Shown: one piece after another, positions 55,292-62,879 of the stretch | How the letters are laid out: each line of letters opens with the position of its first letter | Numbering within the stretch: position 1 is the first letter of the stretch | Source of the DNA: Autumnicola tepida | GTDB taxonomy: Bacteria; Bacteroidota; Bacteroidia; Flavobacteriales; Flavobacteriaceae | Length of the DNA: 64,000 nt | NCBI RefSeq assembly: GCF_031846485.1 | Contig: NZ_JAVRHQ010000008.1 | Location: forward strand, 1 to 64,000 | Direction: 5' to 3' | The notes under the pieces: model-generated | The model's input: the letters and a program-made list of their open reading frames with translations, nothing else | Databases searched by the model: none | What the model was told of the DNA's origin: nothing | Position numbers and translations under genes: made by a program

Positions 55292-55560
55292 TTTTTTTTG
55301 GCTCATCTCCAATACCAAAGACAAACCGTTTTTCCTGAAATGTAATGGAAGGGAAAATGGTGAGGAAAACAGCATAGTATTCATCTAAAATTAAATTTTA
55401 CTAAAAAATCAACCAGTTTGTAGGGTCTTCAGAAGTTTTTTAGTAAAAACTGCGTACAGCATCATCTTTTTAACGAACATAACTAATTGAAATACAATTA
55501 ATTGAAACTTTATAACATCGCGAAGCGTGTTATCCTCTTGCTATTCCGATCCAAATTGTA
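55292..55560. repeat. Structured repeat element, copy C (right part only)
   Basis: Positions 55292-55366 repeat copy A 53411-53484 almost exactly (AAGAC.AACCGTTTTTCCTG and onward). The left arm of stem 2 and all of stem 1 are missing. Further right a hairpin at 55513-55532 (TAACATCGCGAAGCGTGTTA) and CCTCTTGCTATTCC recur in copy B at 61247-61285. So copy C is the right part of the element, and copies A and C flank a 1.8-kb segment. Confidence 0.6.
55395..55447. repeat. 13-bp perfect inverted repeat
   Basis: TTTTACTAAAAAA (55395-55407) pairs perfectly with TTTTTTAGTAAAA (55435-55447) across a 27-base loop. It lies about 240 bp beyond the end of the reverse transcriptase gene and inside copy C of the structured element. 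It could end transcription from the retron or be part of the element's fold. Confidence 0.5.
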
Positions 55561-55687
55561 CATCAGTAAAAAATGTATTTGATTTAGCAATCCATATTAA
55601 TTCAGAAATTTAATTCGGAATGCTTTTGATTTACAATACAGTATAATTATTTATTGCATCCGATTAATTTTTCTTTCTAAATCCTCA

Positions 55688-56830
55688 TTAAATAAACCAA
55701 TCAATCTTACTAAATCCCTCCAAAAGCTTATCTCCTGCATGACGATTTACAGATGAGATAAAACAGATATGACCATAAAGCCAATCGTGAAAAGGTAAAA
55801 CACCTTGAGGGTTCTGATCCTTCCCAGCAATCCTTTTCAAATGATCTTTTACGCCGAATTGTCTGCAATAATAAATATGTGAACCTATTTTCTTTCGATA
55901 TTTTTTCGAAACATTTATACCATTTGTAGTGGTTAGGCCAGTTACATATTGCTTACTGCCTCTGCGCAAATACTGTATCTTTTTTTCATTGACCACGAAC
56001 TTCTCCTCTTCTATAATTTGCTTTATTATTCGGAGACTAGGAAGCCTTTGGTCGCCTCTTATTGAAAACGTCAAGTCATCAGCATACCTAGAATATTTAA
56101 AACCAAGTTTTTCGGAAAGTTTTTCAAACCTATAATCCATTGTATTGGCTAAAATGTTAGCCAATGCAGGGCTTGTTGGTGCTCCTTGTGGCAAGACTGA
56201 CGGAGCATTTTCAGCTTCATAACCAATAACCTTTAATTCAGCTCTTGGCATACTCTTCCAGTATTGCTTCTTATGTTGGGCTGTTGTAATTTTAGCTAAT
56301 GATACTGCTAAATTTTTCCTGTAGCCAATATCCGCAAAAGCCGTAAAAACTCTTTTTTCTGTTATTGTATCAAAAAATCTTAGTAGATCCACTTTTAGGA
56401 CAACTTCAGAATTTTCATGAGGTTTAGCATTATCTTTAATAGAAATACCCTTTCTAAACCCAGTACATGAATCTGTGAGATGATGCTTTTCCAGTATATT
56501 GATAAGAATCCATTTCTGAATAAATTTCAAATCCTTTGACGGACTCATTATTTCTCTATAACCTCCATTTCTTTTCTTTAACTTGAAATAGTTATATCGA
56601 AAACTTTTATACGGTTCATCTTGATATTTGTACTTCTTCCTTTCTCCGATTAGGTGTCTTAAAAAATCTGATTGCACACCCATTAACATTGCTAAATGCT
56701 CTATGGAAAAAATGACTGGAAAACCTAAATTATCTAATTTTTGGGCATAGAAAACCGTTGCCTCAATAAATTCTTGTGACTTGTTATCTTCTCTTGCTTG
56801 TTTTATAAACTGATTAAAAGGAAATGACAT
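55688..56830 (-). CDS. Retron-type reverse transcriptase
   Basis: A 380-residue reverse transcriptase of about the length usual in retrons. The retron hallmarks are all visible: NAKPH at 134-138 (the NAxxH motif), the catalytic YADD at 249-252 in SRYADDLTF, and VTG at 296-298 in the thumb (QYVTGLTTTNG). The Asp of KVDLLRFFD (about 146) is the first catalytic residue. It lies downstream of a 190-bp gap that folds as a msr-msd RNA (see that entry), and of a PRTase/winged-helix gene, all on one strand. Retrons are anti-phage systems in which the RT and its RNA-DNA hybrid restrain an effector. This set fits that design. Confidence 0.93.
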   Translation of the reverse strand: MSFPFNQFIKQAREDNKSQEFIEATVFYAQKLDNLGFPVIFSIEHLAMLMGVQSDFLRHLIGERKKYKYQDEPYKSFRYNYFKLKKRNGGYREIMSPSKDLKFIQKWILINILEKHHLTDSCTGFRKGISIKDNAKPHENSEVVLKVDLLRFFDTITEKRVFTAFADIGYRKNLAVSLAKITTAQHKKQYWKSMPRAELKVIGYEAENAPSVLPQGAPTSPALANILANTMDYRFEKLSEKLGFKYSRYADDLTFSIRGDQRLPSLRIIKQIIEEEKFVVNEKKIQYLRRGSKQYVTGLTTTNGINVSKKYRKKIGSHIYYCRQFGVKDHLKRIAGKDQNPQGVLPFHDWLYGHICFISSVNRHAGDKLLEGFSKIDWFI

Positions 56831-56849
56831 AAATCGAGGTTACTCTGTG

Positions 56850-57019
56850 TGAATGTTAGCGCAGTATTGATATGCTATGTTATTAGATACCAAATGAGCT
56901 GACAATCGAAAATATTACTATAAGTAAATAACATAGCATATTAATTTCTGTTAAGTAGCTTTAGTACTTCTCAAGATACTACCCTGAGAATCTCGTAAAG
57001 AGAATTGGCTAACCCTTCA
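56850..57019 (-). ncRNA. Predicted retron msr-msd RNA
   Basis: Read on the minus strand. a1 (57019-57008, TGAAGGGTTAGC) pairs with a2 (56860-56850, GCTAACATTCA) over six plus four base pairs. G57009 in TTAGC is the likely branching guanosine, by comparison with Ec86. The msr part has a hairpin TTCTCA/TGAGAA (56990-56985 with 56973-56968). The msd part is a long hairpin with a 15-bp perfect stem, 56941-56927 with 56884-56870, and a 42-base loop. The whole lies in the gap between the PRTase gene (its stop is at 57020) and the RT start at 56830. Ends are estimated. Confidence 0.8.
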
Positions 57020-58294
57020 TTATGTCAATCCTTCAAATGTTTTAGGTATGTAAATCAATTCTTTAGGTTTTAAATTTTGTTCTGTTTCGTTTCTCGATCT
57101 TTCTTTGCTGATTCTTCTCTCAAGATTGTTGAAATATACTGTTGCCTTGGATGTCAATCTTCGTGATAAATCAACAAAACCAATTTTTCTTGAACGTTCA
57201 TACACCTCATCAAGTTCATTGTCTGTTAAACCTAATATATGGCAGATTATATAATCTTCCGTACCCTCTAATTTTAATTTTAGTAAAGCAATAATGGAAT
57301 GATGTAGTTTATTGTTATACTTCCGTTGATCTTCAACCTTAACAGTATTTGAGGCTTGTTTATATTCTTCTAAACTCAACAAGTCTATACCTAATCTATT
57401 ACATATGCCTATATAAAATGCTATACTCTTTTTAAATTCTCTTGCTTCATCCATTCTTGTTTTTGCACGCCTAGGAAACAATGGTATCCAATTTTTGCCC
57501 CACCAAAACAGCGGTAAGGTATTATTTGGAGTTCCGTGAGAAAAGGCAAGGAGTCCTTGTGAGTCTTTGTATCCTCCTAGATAATCCTGACTTACCTTAA
57601 TTCTTTGCTCATATTTCCTAGAATTAATTTTATGCTTTTCAAAATTTCCTAGTGCGATTAGAGGAGATGAACTTTTATCAAAGATCTTGGCCCTCTCTTG
57701 GGCATAAACCTTTATATATTTGAAGGTGTCTTCAATTTTCTTTCTTCCCTGAGCCATTATCACAGTACTCAGAACATAAACTTTTGGTAATTTTGATCGA
57801 TTTTTTATCCATTTTTCTATGCCTTCATCTCTGTATTCATCACAAAAAGTTTTTCCTGATCCAATAAAATCATCAATTAAAATTATGCAATTGTAGCTCT
57901 CTACATCTAATTTTTTTAAATCTTTTTTAATTATGATCCTACCTTTTTTTTCAAGCTCTAAATAGAAAGGACTGTGACTTAATGGATAAGTAACTAATGT
58001 ACCGCTTTTACCAAATTTACCGTAAGGTATAACCAAGGCATTATCTGTATTATGAAGATCCATAAATATTTTCTTAAGCAAATCCTCAAGTCTATACTGC
58101 ATCTCATTAAAATTTATATACTCAAAGACCTGTAGAAAATCATAAGCATATTTGAGATCATCCTCCTCAAAATTTTCTAACCATCTTACAATTTTGGAAG
58201 GCATTACAGAAAACTTTAGCTTAGGTAATAAATAATCAATATTCCGTAGTGCCTTTTGTGTAAACTTAAACGAATGTCCTTTTGTTGCTCCCAT
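57020..58294 (-). CDS. Retron-associated PRTase-like / winged-helix protein, probable effector
   Basis: A 424-residue protein. Residues about 20-75 are helical (IVRWLENFEEDD region). Residues about 80-210 have the type I phosphoribosyltransferase core with the PRPP-loop motif IILIDDFIGSGKT (about 136-148). The C-terminal part (about 335-400; LLKLKLEGTEDYIICHILGLTDNE..., shown only in part) looks like a winged helix. The gene stops one base before the predicted msr RNA and precedes the RT, so it is the natural third component. PRTase-containing retrons have been described, to my memory. The enzyme's substrate is unknown, and NAD or nucleotide depletion is only a guess. It starts 3 bp after the stop of a decayed fragment. 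Confidence 0.8.
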   Translation of the reverse strand: MGATKGHSFKFTQKALRNIDYLLPKLKFSVMPSKIVRWLENFEEDDLKYAYDFLQVFEYINFNEMQYRLEDLLKKIFMDLHNTDNALVIPYGKFGKSGTLVTYPLSHSPFYLELEKKGRIIIKKDLKKLDVESYNCIILIDDFIGSGKTFCDEYRDEGIEKWIKNRSKLPKVYVLSTVIMAQGRKKIEDTFKYIKVYAQERAKIFDKSSSPLIALGNFEKHKINSRKYEQRIKVSQDYLGGYKDSQGLLAFSHGTPNNTLPLFWWGKNWIPLFPRRAKTRMDEAREFKKSIAFYIGICNRLGIDLLSLEEYKQASNTVKVEDQRKYNNKLHHSIIALLKLKLEGTEDYIICHILGLTDNELDEVYERSRKIGFVDLSRRLTSKATVYFNNLERRISKERSRNETEQNLKPKELIYIPKTFEGLT

Positions 58295-58560
58295 AAATTA
58301 TGCTGCTACCCAACCATTATCTTTTGAAGCCGGGGTAAATACGTTATCATTAACTTTATTGCAATCATTAGAGAAAACTTTTCTATTATATCTTTAGTAA
58401 GGTCAGTGTCAAGAAGCTGCTCAAAGTCACTCCAATCATTTAATTAAGTAACATTATCCTTGTAATCAGGAGTTAAAACCGAGGTTTTTTCCTCGCTCAC
58501 AGGGTTTAAAAGATGCTCTGCTGCATTCTCCATCCGGTTCCTCTTTCAAGGTCAATTTTT
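58295..58560 (-). pseudogene. Decayed gene remnant upstream of the retron
   Basis: The minus strand reads ENAAEHLLNPVSEEKTSVLT at about 58455-58530 and, after frame changes, VNDNVFTPASKDNGWVAA with a stop three bases before the PRTase start. These look like pieces of one gene broken by stops at several points. I cannot name the family. The last piece ends in a natural-looking C-terminus, so the retron may have inserted after it or shared its operon. Confidence 0.4.
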
Positions 58561-58644
58561 CTATCAGATTAAAAGGCTTTAACTCATTTTCAAATAATCC
58601 CATTCGGATGCTAAATTCTTAGCATCATTATAAGCTTATCTCCT

Positions 58645-58688
58645 AAAATGCCTTTAATTCAGCTTTAAAGCTGAATTAAAGGCATTTT
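58645..58688. terminator. 44-bp perfect palindrome, bidirectional terminator
   Basis: Positions 58645-58688 form a perfect 22-bp inverted repeat with no spacer (AAAATGCC...GGCATTTT), centred on AGCTTTAAAGCT, with T runs on both outer sides. It lies between the integrase gene (58956) and the retron (58294), both on the minus strand, and would block read-through from one to the other. Only four unpaired central bases would form the RNA loop. Confidence 0.75.
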
Positions 58689-58955
58689 CTTTTAGCACTT
58701 CATAAATTTTCATTTAGCTTTTGAAGTTTTTTAAATTGTCATTCAGACGGTTAAGTTTTTTACATAAAATTTAACAAAATAGAATTTTTAAGATACCTGA
58801 GCAATAAGAAGAAAGAATATTTTCACTATTTTATTTTTCTTTGAATTAAATTACAACTATTTCAGACCACAGATGCTCATACTGCAACAATTTGGAGTTT
58901 CAGGATGAGATGAACTTACCACAGGCGTTCTGCTATAATTTATCGCTGACTTGAT

Positions 58956-60221
58956 TCAATTGCTATTGAACTTTTTCTTTTCTCCAATTATATTATCCAA
59001 TTTACTAATATCAGAGCTCAGTTTATTTTCCAATACTCTCGCATAAATTTGAGTAGTGGAAAGTTTCGTATGTCCTAATAGTTTTGAAACGGTTTCAATA
59101 GGTACTCCATTTGAAAGCGTTACTACAGTTGCAAAAGTATGCCGGGCAGAGTGAAAGGTAATTTTCTTTCTGATCCCGATAGAATCCATGACCTCTTTTA
59201 AATATTTATTGGTTTTCTGATTGGAGATCACCGGAAAAACTTCCTTCAATTCTTTTCCCGGATGTTCCCTGTATTTTTTAATGATTTCCTTCGCAGGATT
59301 CAGAAGCGGAATTTTTACTGACTGTTGCGTCTTTTCCCGTTTAGTATAAATCCAGTCCTTGCCATCCATACCTTTTACAAGATTATCTGTGGTTAGCTCT
59401 TTGAGCTCTATATAAGTTAAGCCGGAATAGCAGGAGAATACAAACATATCCTTTATGCGTTCAAGAGAAGCACTGGTAAACACTGTATCTTCCAATATAT
59501 GCAGTTCTCTCTCGGTCAAAAATTGCCGATCATTCTTTTCAAACTTAAAACTATAGCTCTTAAAGGGGTTTTTCTCCAGCCATTCTAATTTTATGGCCAG
59601 GTTCAGGAGCTTCTTTAACCTCTCCAAGTGCTTCATGGTGCCATTAGTTCCACAGGTTTTTCGAGCTTTCTTAGGGCTGTAGCTTCTGAGGAACATTTCA
59701 AATTCCGTAATGAATTGATAATTGATATGTTTCAGGTAAACATTATCGGTTTTCTTTTTCTTCTTTAAAAACTCTTTCAGATAGTTGGCAGTGGTGTGGT
59801 AGTTCTTAAGCGTTCCCCATTTCAGAACATCTTTCATCTTTTCATTATGATAGATTACAATATCCTTAATAGTCTTATGATCTTCATCCAGGCCCGAATA
59901 AGAAGCCTTAACCTTTGCAGCAGTAATAAGGTTATCCTTCTCCAAAAGCTTCTTATGAGTATCCAGTAATTGGGAATACACCTGGTCCAGATAGTTGTTT
60001 AGTTTTTTAATTCTGAGAGTAGTTCCTTTAAGTCTTCCTTTGGAATTATCCCATTCATTCACTGAAGTCTTTCTTTTAAGACTCATTTCAGAGCATTTTC
60101 CATTTACGGTAATCCTGGCGTAGATGGATAGTTCATTTGAATTTTTGTTCAGTTTTCTTGTAAAGAAAAGTACGGAGAATGTAGTAAAATCAGGCATTTT
60201 AAGCGTCTTTAAGTGATACAA
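58956..60221 (-). CDS. Tyrosine recombinase / integrase of the Bacteroidota type
   Basis: A 421-residue integrase with an N-terminal arm-binding domain (about 10-95; LSIYARITVNGKCSEMSLKR), a SAM-like core-binding domain (about 115-215) and a catalytic domain (about 230-410). The catalytic residues are His and Arg in TFHSARHTFA, His in LLGHTKL and Tyr in QIYARV. The first catalytic Arg is replaced, the motif reading SGLTYIEL. This is known in IntDOT-like Bacteroidota integrases. The gene ends 735 bp from the retron and starts 133 bp from the right direct repeat, the position expected for an island integrase. Confidence 0.93.
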   Translation of the reverse strand: MYHLKTLKMPDFTTFSVLFFTRKLNKNSNELSIYARITVNGKCSEMSLKRKTSVNEWDNSKGRLKGTTLRIKKLNNYLDQVYSQLLDTHKKLLEKDNLITAAKVKASYSGLDEDHKTIKDIVIYHNEKMKDVLKWGTLKNYHTTANYLKEFLKKKKKTDNVYLKHINYQFITEFEMFLRSYSPKKARKTCGTNGTMKHLERLKKLLNLAIKLEWLEKNPFKSYSFKFEKNDRQFLTERELHILEDTVFTSASLERIKDMFVFSCYSGLTYIELKELTTDNLVKGMDGKDWIYTKREKTQQSVKIPLLNPAKEIIKKYREHPGKELKEVFPVISNQKTNKYLKEVMDSIGIRKKITFHSARHTFATVVTLSNGVPIETVSKLLGHTKLSTTQIYARVLENKLSSDISKLDNIIGEKKKFNSN

Positions 60222-60290
60222 TAGTTTGTAAAGACGAAAGTCAAATCAACCGTAATGTTCTTCTAAGGTAGTGAATTGTTGGAAAGAAAG

Positions 60291-60313
60291 TATTCACCGA
60301 ATCATTCACTAAA
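60291..60313 (+). repeat. Subterminal 23-bp direct repeat, right copy
   Basis: TATTCACCGAATCATTCACT plus AAA matches 45336-45358 with one mismatch. It sits 69 bp upstream of the integrase start and 41 bp inside attR. Being present at both island ends in the same orientation, it is a good candidate for an integrase arm site. Confidence 0.6.
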
Positions 60314-60327
60314 ATGGATGAATTCAT

Positions 60328-60347
60328 ATGATATCAATTGATATCAT
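60328..60347. promoter_or_regulatory. 20-bp perfect palindrome near attR
   Basis: ATGATATCAATTGATATCAT is a perfect palindrome between the 23-bp repeat and attR. It lies 107 bp upstream of the integrase start and could be an operator for the integrase gene or a site for an accessory factor. There is no matching palindrome near attL. Confidence 0.45.
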
Positions 60348-60354
60348 AGAAAAT

Positions 60355-60425
60355 AAAAAACACTGAAAATCAATAGATTAACAGTGTTTTAGTTCCTTTT
60401 TCGATAAGGTTCGTCGGGGTGGCAG
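60355..60425. repeat. Right 71-bp direct repeat, probable attR
   Basis: This is the second copy of the repeat at 45204-45274, differing only in a TC/CT swap near its middle. The integrase gene lies next to it. Together the two copies define an island of about 15.2 kb. On the outside (right), AACGCTTTTAAAACG follows, a sequence not found at the left copy. Confidence 0.8.
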
Positions 60426-60659
60426 AACGCTTTTAAAACGCTGAAAACCCCAGTATTTGTATGGTTTCACGCAGTTCTAGTTTTTTGAACTCACGATTAA
60501 CTCACAATTTAAATAGAACGTATTGGTGCAGTTTGATATTCTGACCTAATCAAATATACAAATAATTAGATTATGAATCCTGTCTAATTTATTGAGGAAG
60601 TAAAAGATCCGACTCCAAAAAAATCAAAGATTTTGCATCGAATCTGGTCAATCCGGAAA
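60426..60659. other. 234-bp gap right of attR
   Basis: No gene is seen. The stretch has short self-complementary pieces (AACGCTTTTAAAACGCT) but no feature I can name. It separates attR from copy B of the structured element. Confidence 0.35.
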
Positions 60660-61290
60660 GTTTAGAACAAAAACCAATTTACTTTTTTCATCTGGAGCAT
60701 TTTCCTTTTGCCGGCGAAAAGAAAAAATAGTGAGATCAGGATGAAATGGTTTATTCTCAATTTTATTTACTTCTTCCAGCGCCATCGCATTACCTTTTGA
60801 TGCTACTTCATTCAGTTTTAAAATTATAGAGGAGCTATAAATAGCAAAGCGGTTTATGCGCTCCGGTTAATTTTTAAGCTTGATTTTTGCATCGAAAGGT
60901 AAGGTGATGTAGGAAGGATTTTTAAATAATTCTGAAAACCTGATCGGTGAATTTTAGTTACCGCCTAGCGGACTTGAGTCAAAAAGCTTTTTCGATCGTA
61001 TTCTTTTAATATTTTAAGCTTTTTGGCTCGTGTCTAAGACAAATTGTAATAAACCTCTTTTGCTGAAATGGAGCTTTTGCGAAGTGGAGGTAAAAGTGGT
61101 AAGTGGGTTTGAATTTCAGTTTTCCGTGAAATTTGTCGCAAAAAACCACCTATTTACGGGGGTTGCGAGTGCATTTGTCGCAAAATACGTGAAAAATGAT
61201 AGGATTTAAATTCGTAATTTATTGAATTTCAATGTATTAATGATCTGTAACATCGCTTCGCGTGTTACCCTCTTGCTATTCCCCCTTAGT
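60660..61290. repeat. Structured repeat element, copy B (full length)
   Basis: Copy B keeps both stems of copy A and the right part seen in copy C. Stem 1: 60792-60803 with 60889-60900 (ACCTTTTGATGC with GCATCGAAAGGT, one G-T pair). Stem 2: GGACTTGAGTCAAAAAGCTT (60970-60989) with 61016-61035. The right hairpin is at 61247-61268 (GTAACATCGC/GCGTGTTAC). Several stem positions differ from copy A but stay paired. It lies outside attR, so the element is not confined to the island. Confidence 0.65.
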
Positions 61291-61871
61291 TTTACGAACA
61301 CACTTATTTAGGAATTATATATATGTTAGTGAGTTTCTGTAATTGTTAACTTTCTATCGGGGAATACTTCCCCATAATAATAAACTGTGACCGAACTGAT
61401 AGGAACGAATTATACGCTATTCAAAGCTTCGGGCTGATACTTATTTGATAAAAGCCCTTGTTAGTTATCTCCGGAACGGCATCAGATGGAAAATCAGGTT
61501 TTAAGACCTTTTAATTTAATAGGAGTTCAACATCCTTTTCGTTAAAGAAAATTTCAACATTTTAAAGGGTAATCGTATATAGACATATAATTATCCTTTT
61601 CTTTTAAAGATAACGAAAATTTCGCCTGGGTTACTCATAGGTCTATTTTATTCAAGGGATTATTAAAAAGCTCACATAAAGTTTTATTTCGGCAAGTTCC
61701 AGACAGGACATCCACCTCTTGGCAATGGTTAGAGGAAATTCAGAATAAATAGAAAAATTACAGTATACGAGAACCGTAGGTATTTTTACGTGGAAAGAGG
61801 TAACGGAAATTAATCCCGTGTCTCCTCTCTCATTCATTTAAAATACCTCGCTAAATTAAAAATGAATTTAA
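61291..61871. other. 581-bp gap, no supported gene
   Basis: This AT-rich stretch runs between copy B and the end of the DUF1259 gene. A minus-strand frame of 61 codons (61652-61837) and plus-strand coding-like scraps near 61690-61800 are present, but neither shows a family or a consistent frame. Confidence 0.35.
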
Positions 61872-62846
61872 TTATTCATTTTTGCTCACCACCCCGGTCT
61901 GGTTAAGAGCCGTTTTCAGACCGTGGGCGAGTTTCTCGGCTGGGCCCACACCCCAATAATGTAAAAAGAATATTCTTGGTTCTTCATACACCATGTGATT
62001 ATGTACTGCCACTACTTCAATACCGTTTTCTACAAGGGCTTTTATAACAGGGGCAATTTCATCGGCAAGCATGGTGAAATCTCCTGCAACAGCAGCTTTT
62101 TCTGGAGTCCCCTGCCAGCTGGCCCAGGTATTAAATCCCATAAAAGTACTAACAGGAGCTCCGTGCTCCCTAAGATCAACATCTGGCCTCCCTATTGTAA
62201 TCTTATAAACTCCATTGTTAAGATTACCTGAATGTCCTATAATATTATCTATTCTATCAGTATCCAGCGTATTCTCGACTTCACTAGGTTCGGAAGCTGC
62301 AGGATTCCCACCACGCACTTCCACAACCTTATCGAATAAAGCTTTTACTTTTTCTGCAAGTACTCCTTCTTCACCCATACCTCCAATATGCATGTACATG
62401 ACATTGGGATTATTCCTCACAAAATGATTATGGATGGCGGTAATAGTCAATCCCTGTCTTATTACTTCCTGTTGTACCGGCCACAAATCATCTTCAGTCA
62501 CCACTATATCGCCCATGACCATTGCTCCCTCTTTAATCGCAGAAAATGCTGCCCAGCTGCCTAGTCCCATCGGGGGGATGATTTTAAAACCATCAACCAT
62601 TATCTCTAGATCATTTTGGGGAACTACTACTTTATATTCCCCATTGTTTTCCGTGCCCTTAATGCCAATAACCTCCCGGATAGCTGTAATATTCAGGGGA
62701 TGCCGTTCCATATCTTCCTGTTGTTCTATCTCCTTTTGTTTTTCAGAAGATGGGCGAGAACTGTCAGCATTCTCTTTTTTACCGTCATGGCCATTGCACG
62801 AAAGCAATAAAAAAACTGTTGAAATCAATACGTATTTACTTTTCAT
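61872..62846 (-). CDS. DUF1259 (LppY/LpqO-type) lipoprotein
   Basis: A 324-residue lipoprotein (LLLSCNGHDGKK, Cys at about 17) with an acidic linker. The rest is two DUF1259 repeats, about 55-180 and 195-315. Each has GEYKVVVPQ.D or GVYKITIGRPD, a MVMGDIVVTEDDL-like core, and the motif ITAIHNHF or VVAVHNHM that ends the repeat. The paired His residues suggest metal binding. I recall the LppY/LpqO family as uncharacterised lipoproteins. A DUF1080-like remnant and a chromate transporter lie upstream on the same strand, so this may be a three-gene heavy-metal or envelope-stress group. Confidence 0.85.
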   Translation of the reverse strand: MKSKYVLISTVFLLLSCNGHDGKKENADSSRPSSEKQKEIEQQEDMERHPLNITAIREVIGIKGTENNGEYKVVVPQNDLEIMVDGFKIIPPMGLGSWAAFSAIKEGAMVMGDIVVTEDDLWPVQQEVIRQGLTITAIHNHFVRNNPNVMYMHIGGMGEEGVLAEKVKALFDKVVEVRGGNPAASEPSEVENTLDTDRIDNIIGHSGNLNNGVYKITIGRPDVDLREHGAPVSTFMGFNTWASWQGTPEKAAVAGDFTMLADEIAPVIKALVENGIEVVAVHNHMVYEEPRIFFLHYWGVGPAEKLAHGLKTALNQTGVVSKNE

Positions 62847-62879
62847 AATATGTTTGTTTTATTATTTAAATTCTTCTAA

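Noticed and set aside
55688..56830. A group II intron or diversity-generating RT
   Set aside because: NAxxH and VTG motifs, the short length without a maturase domain and the adjacent msr-msd fold all point to a retron; no template/variable repeat pair was seen.
61652..61837. Minus-strand frame of 61 codons upstream of nothing obvious
   Set aside because: No recognisable features and it lies downstream of the DUF1259 gene in a relic-like stretch.
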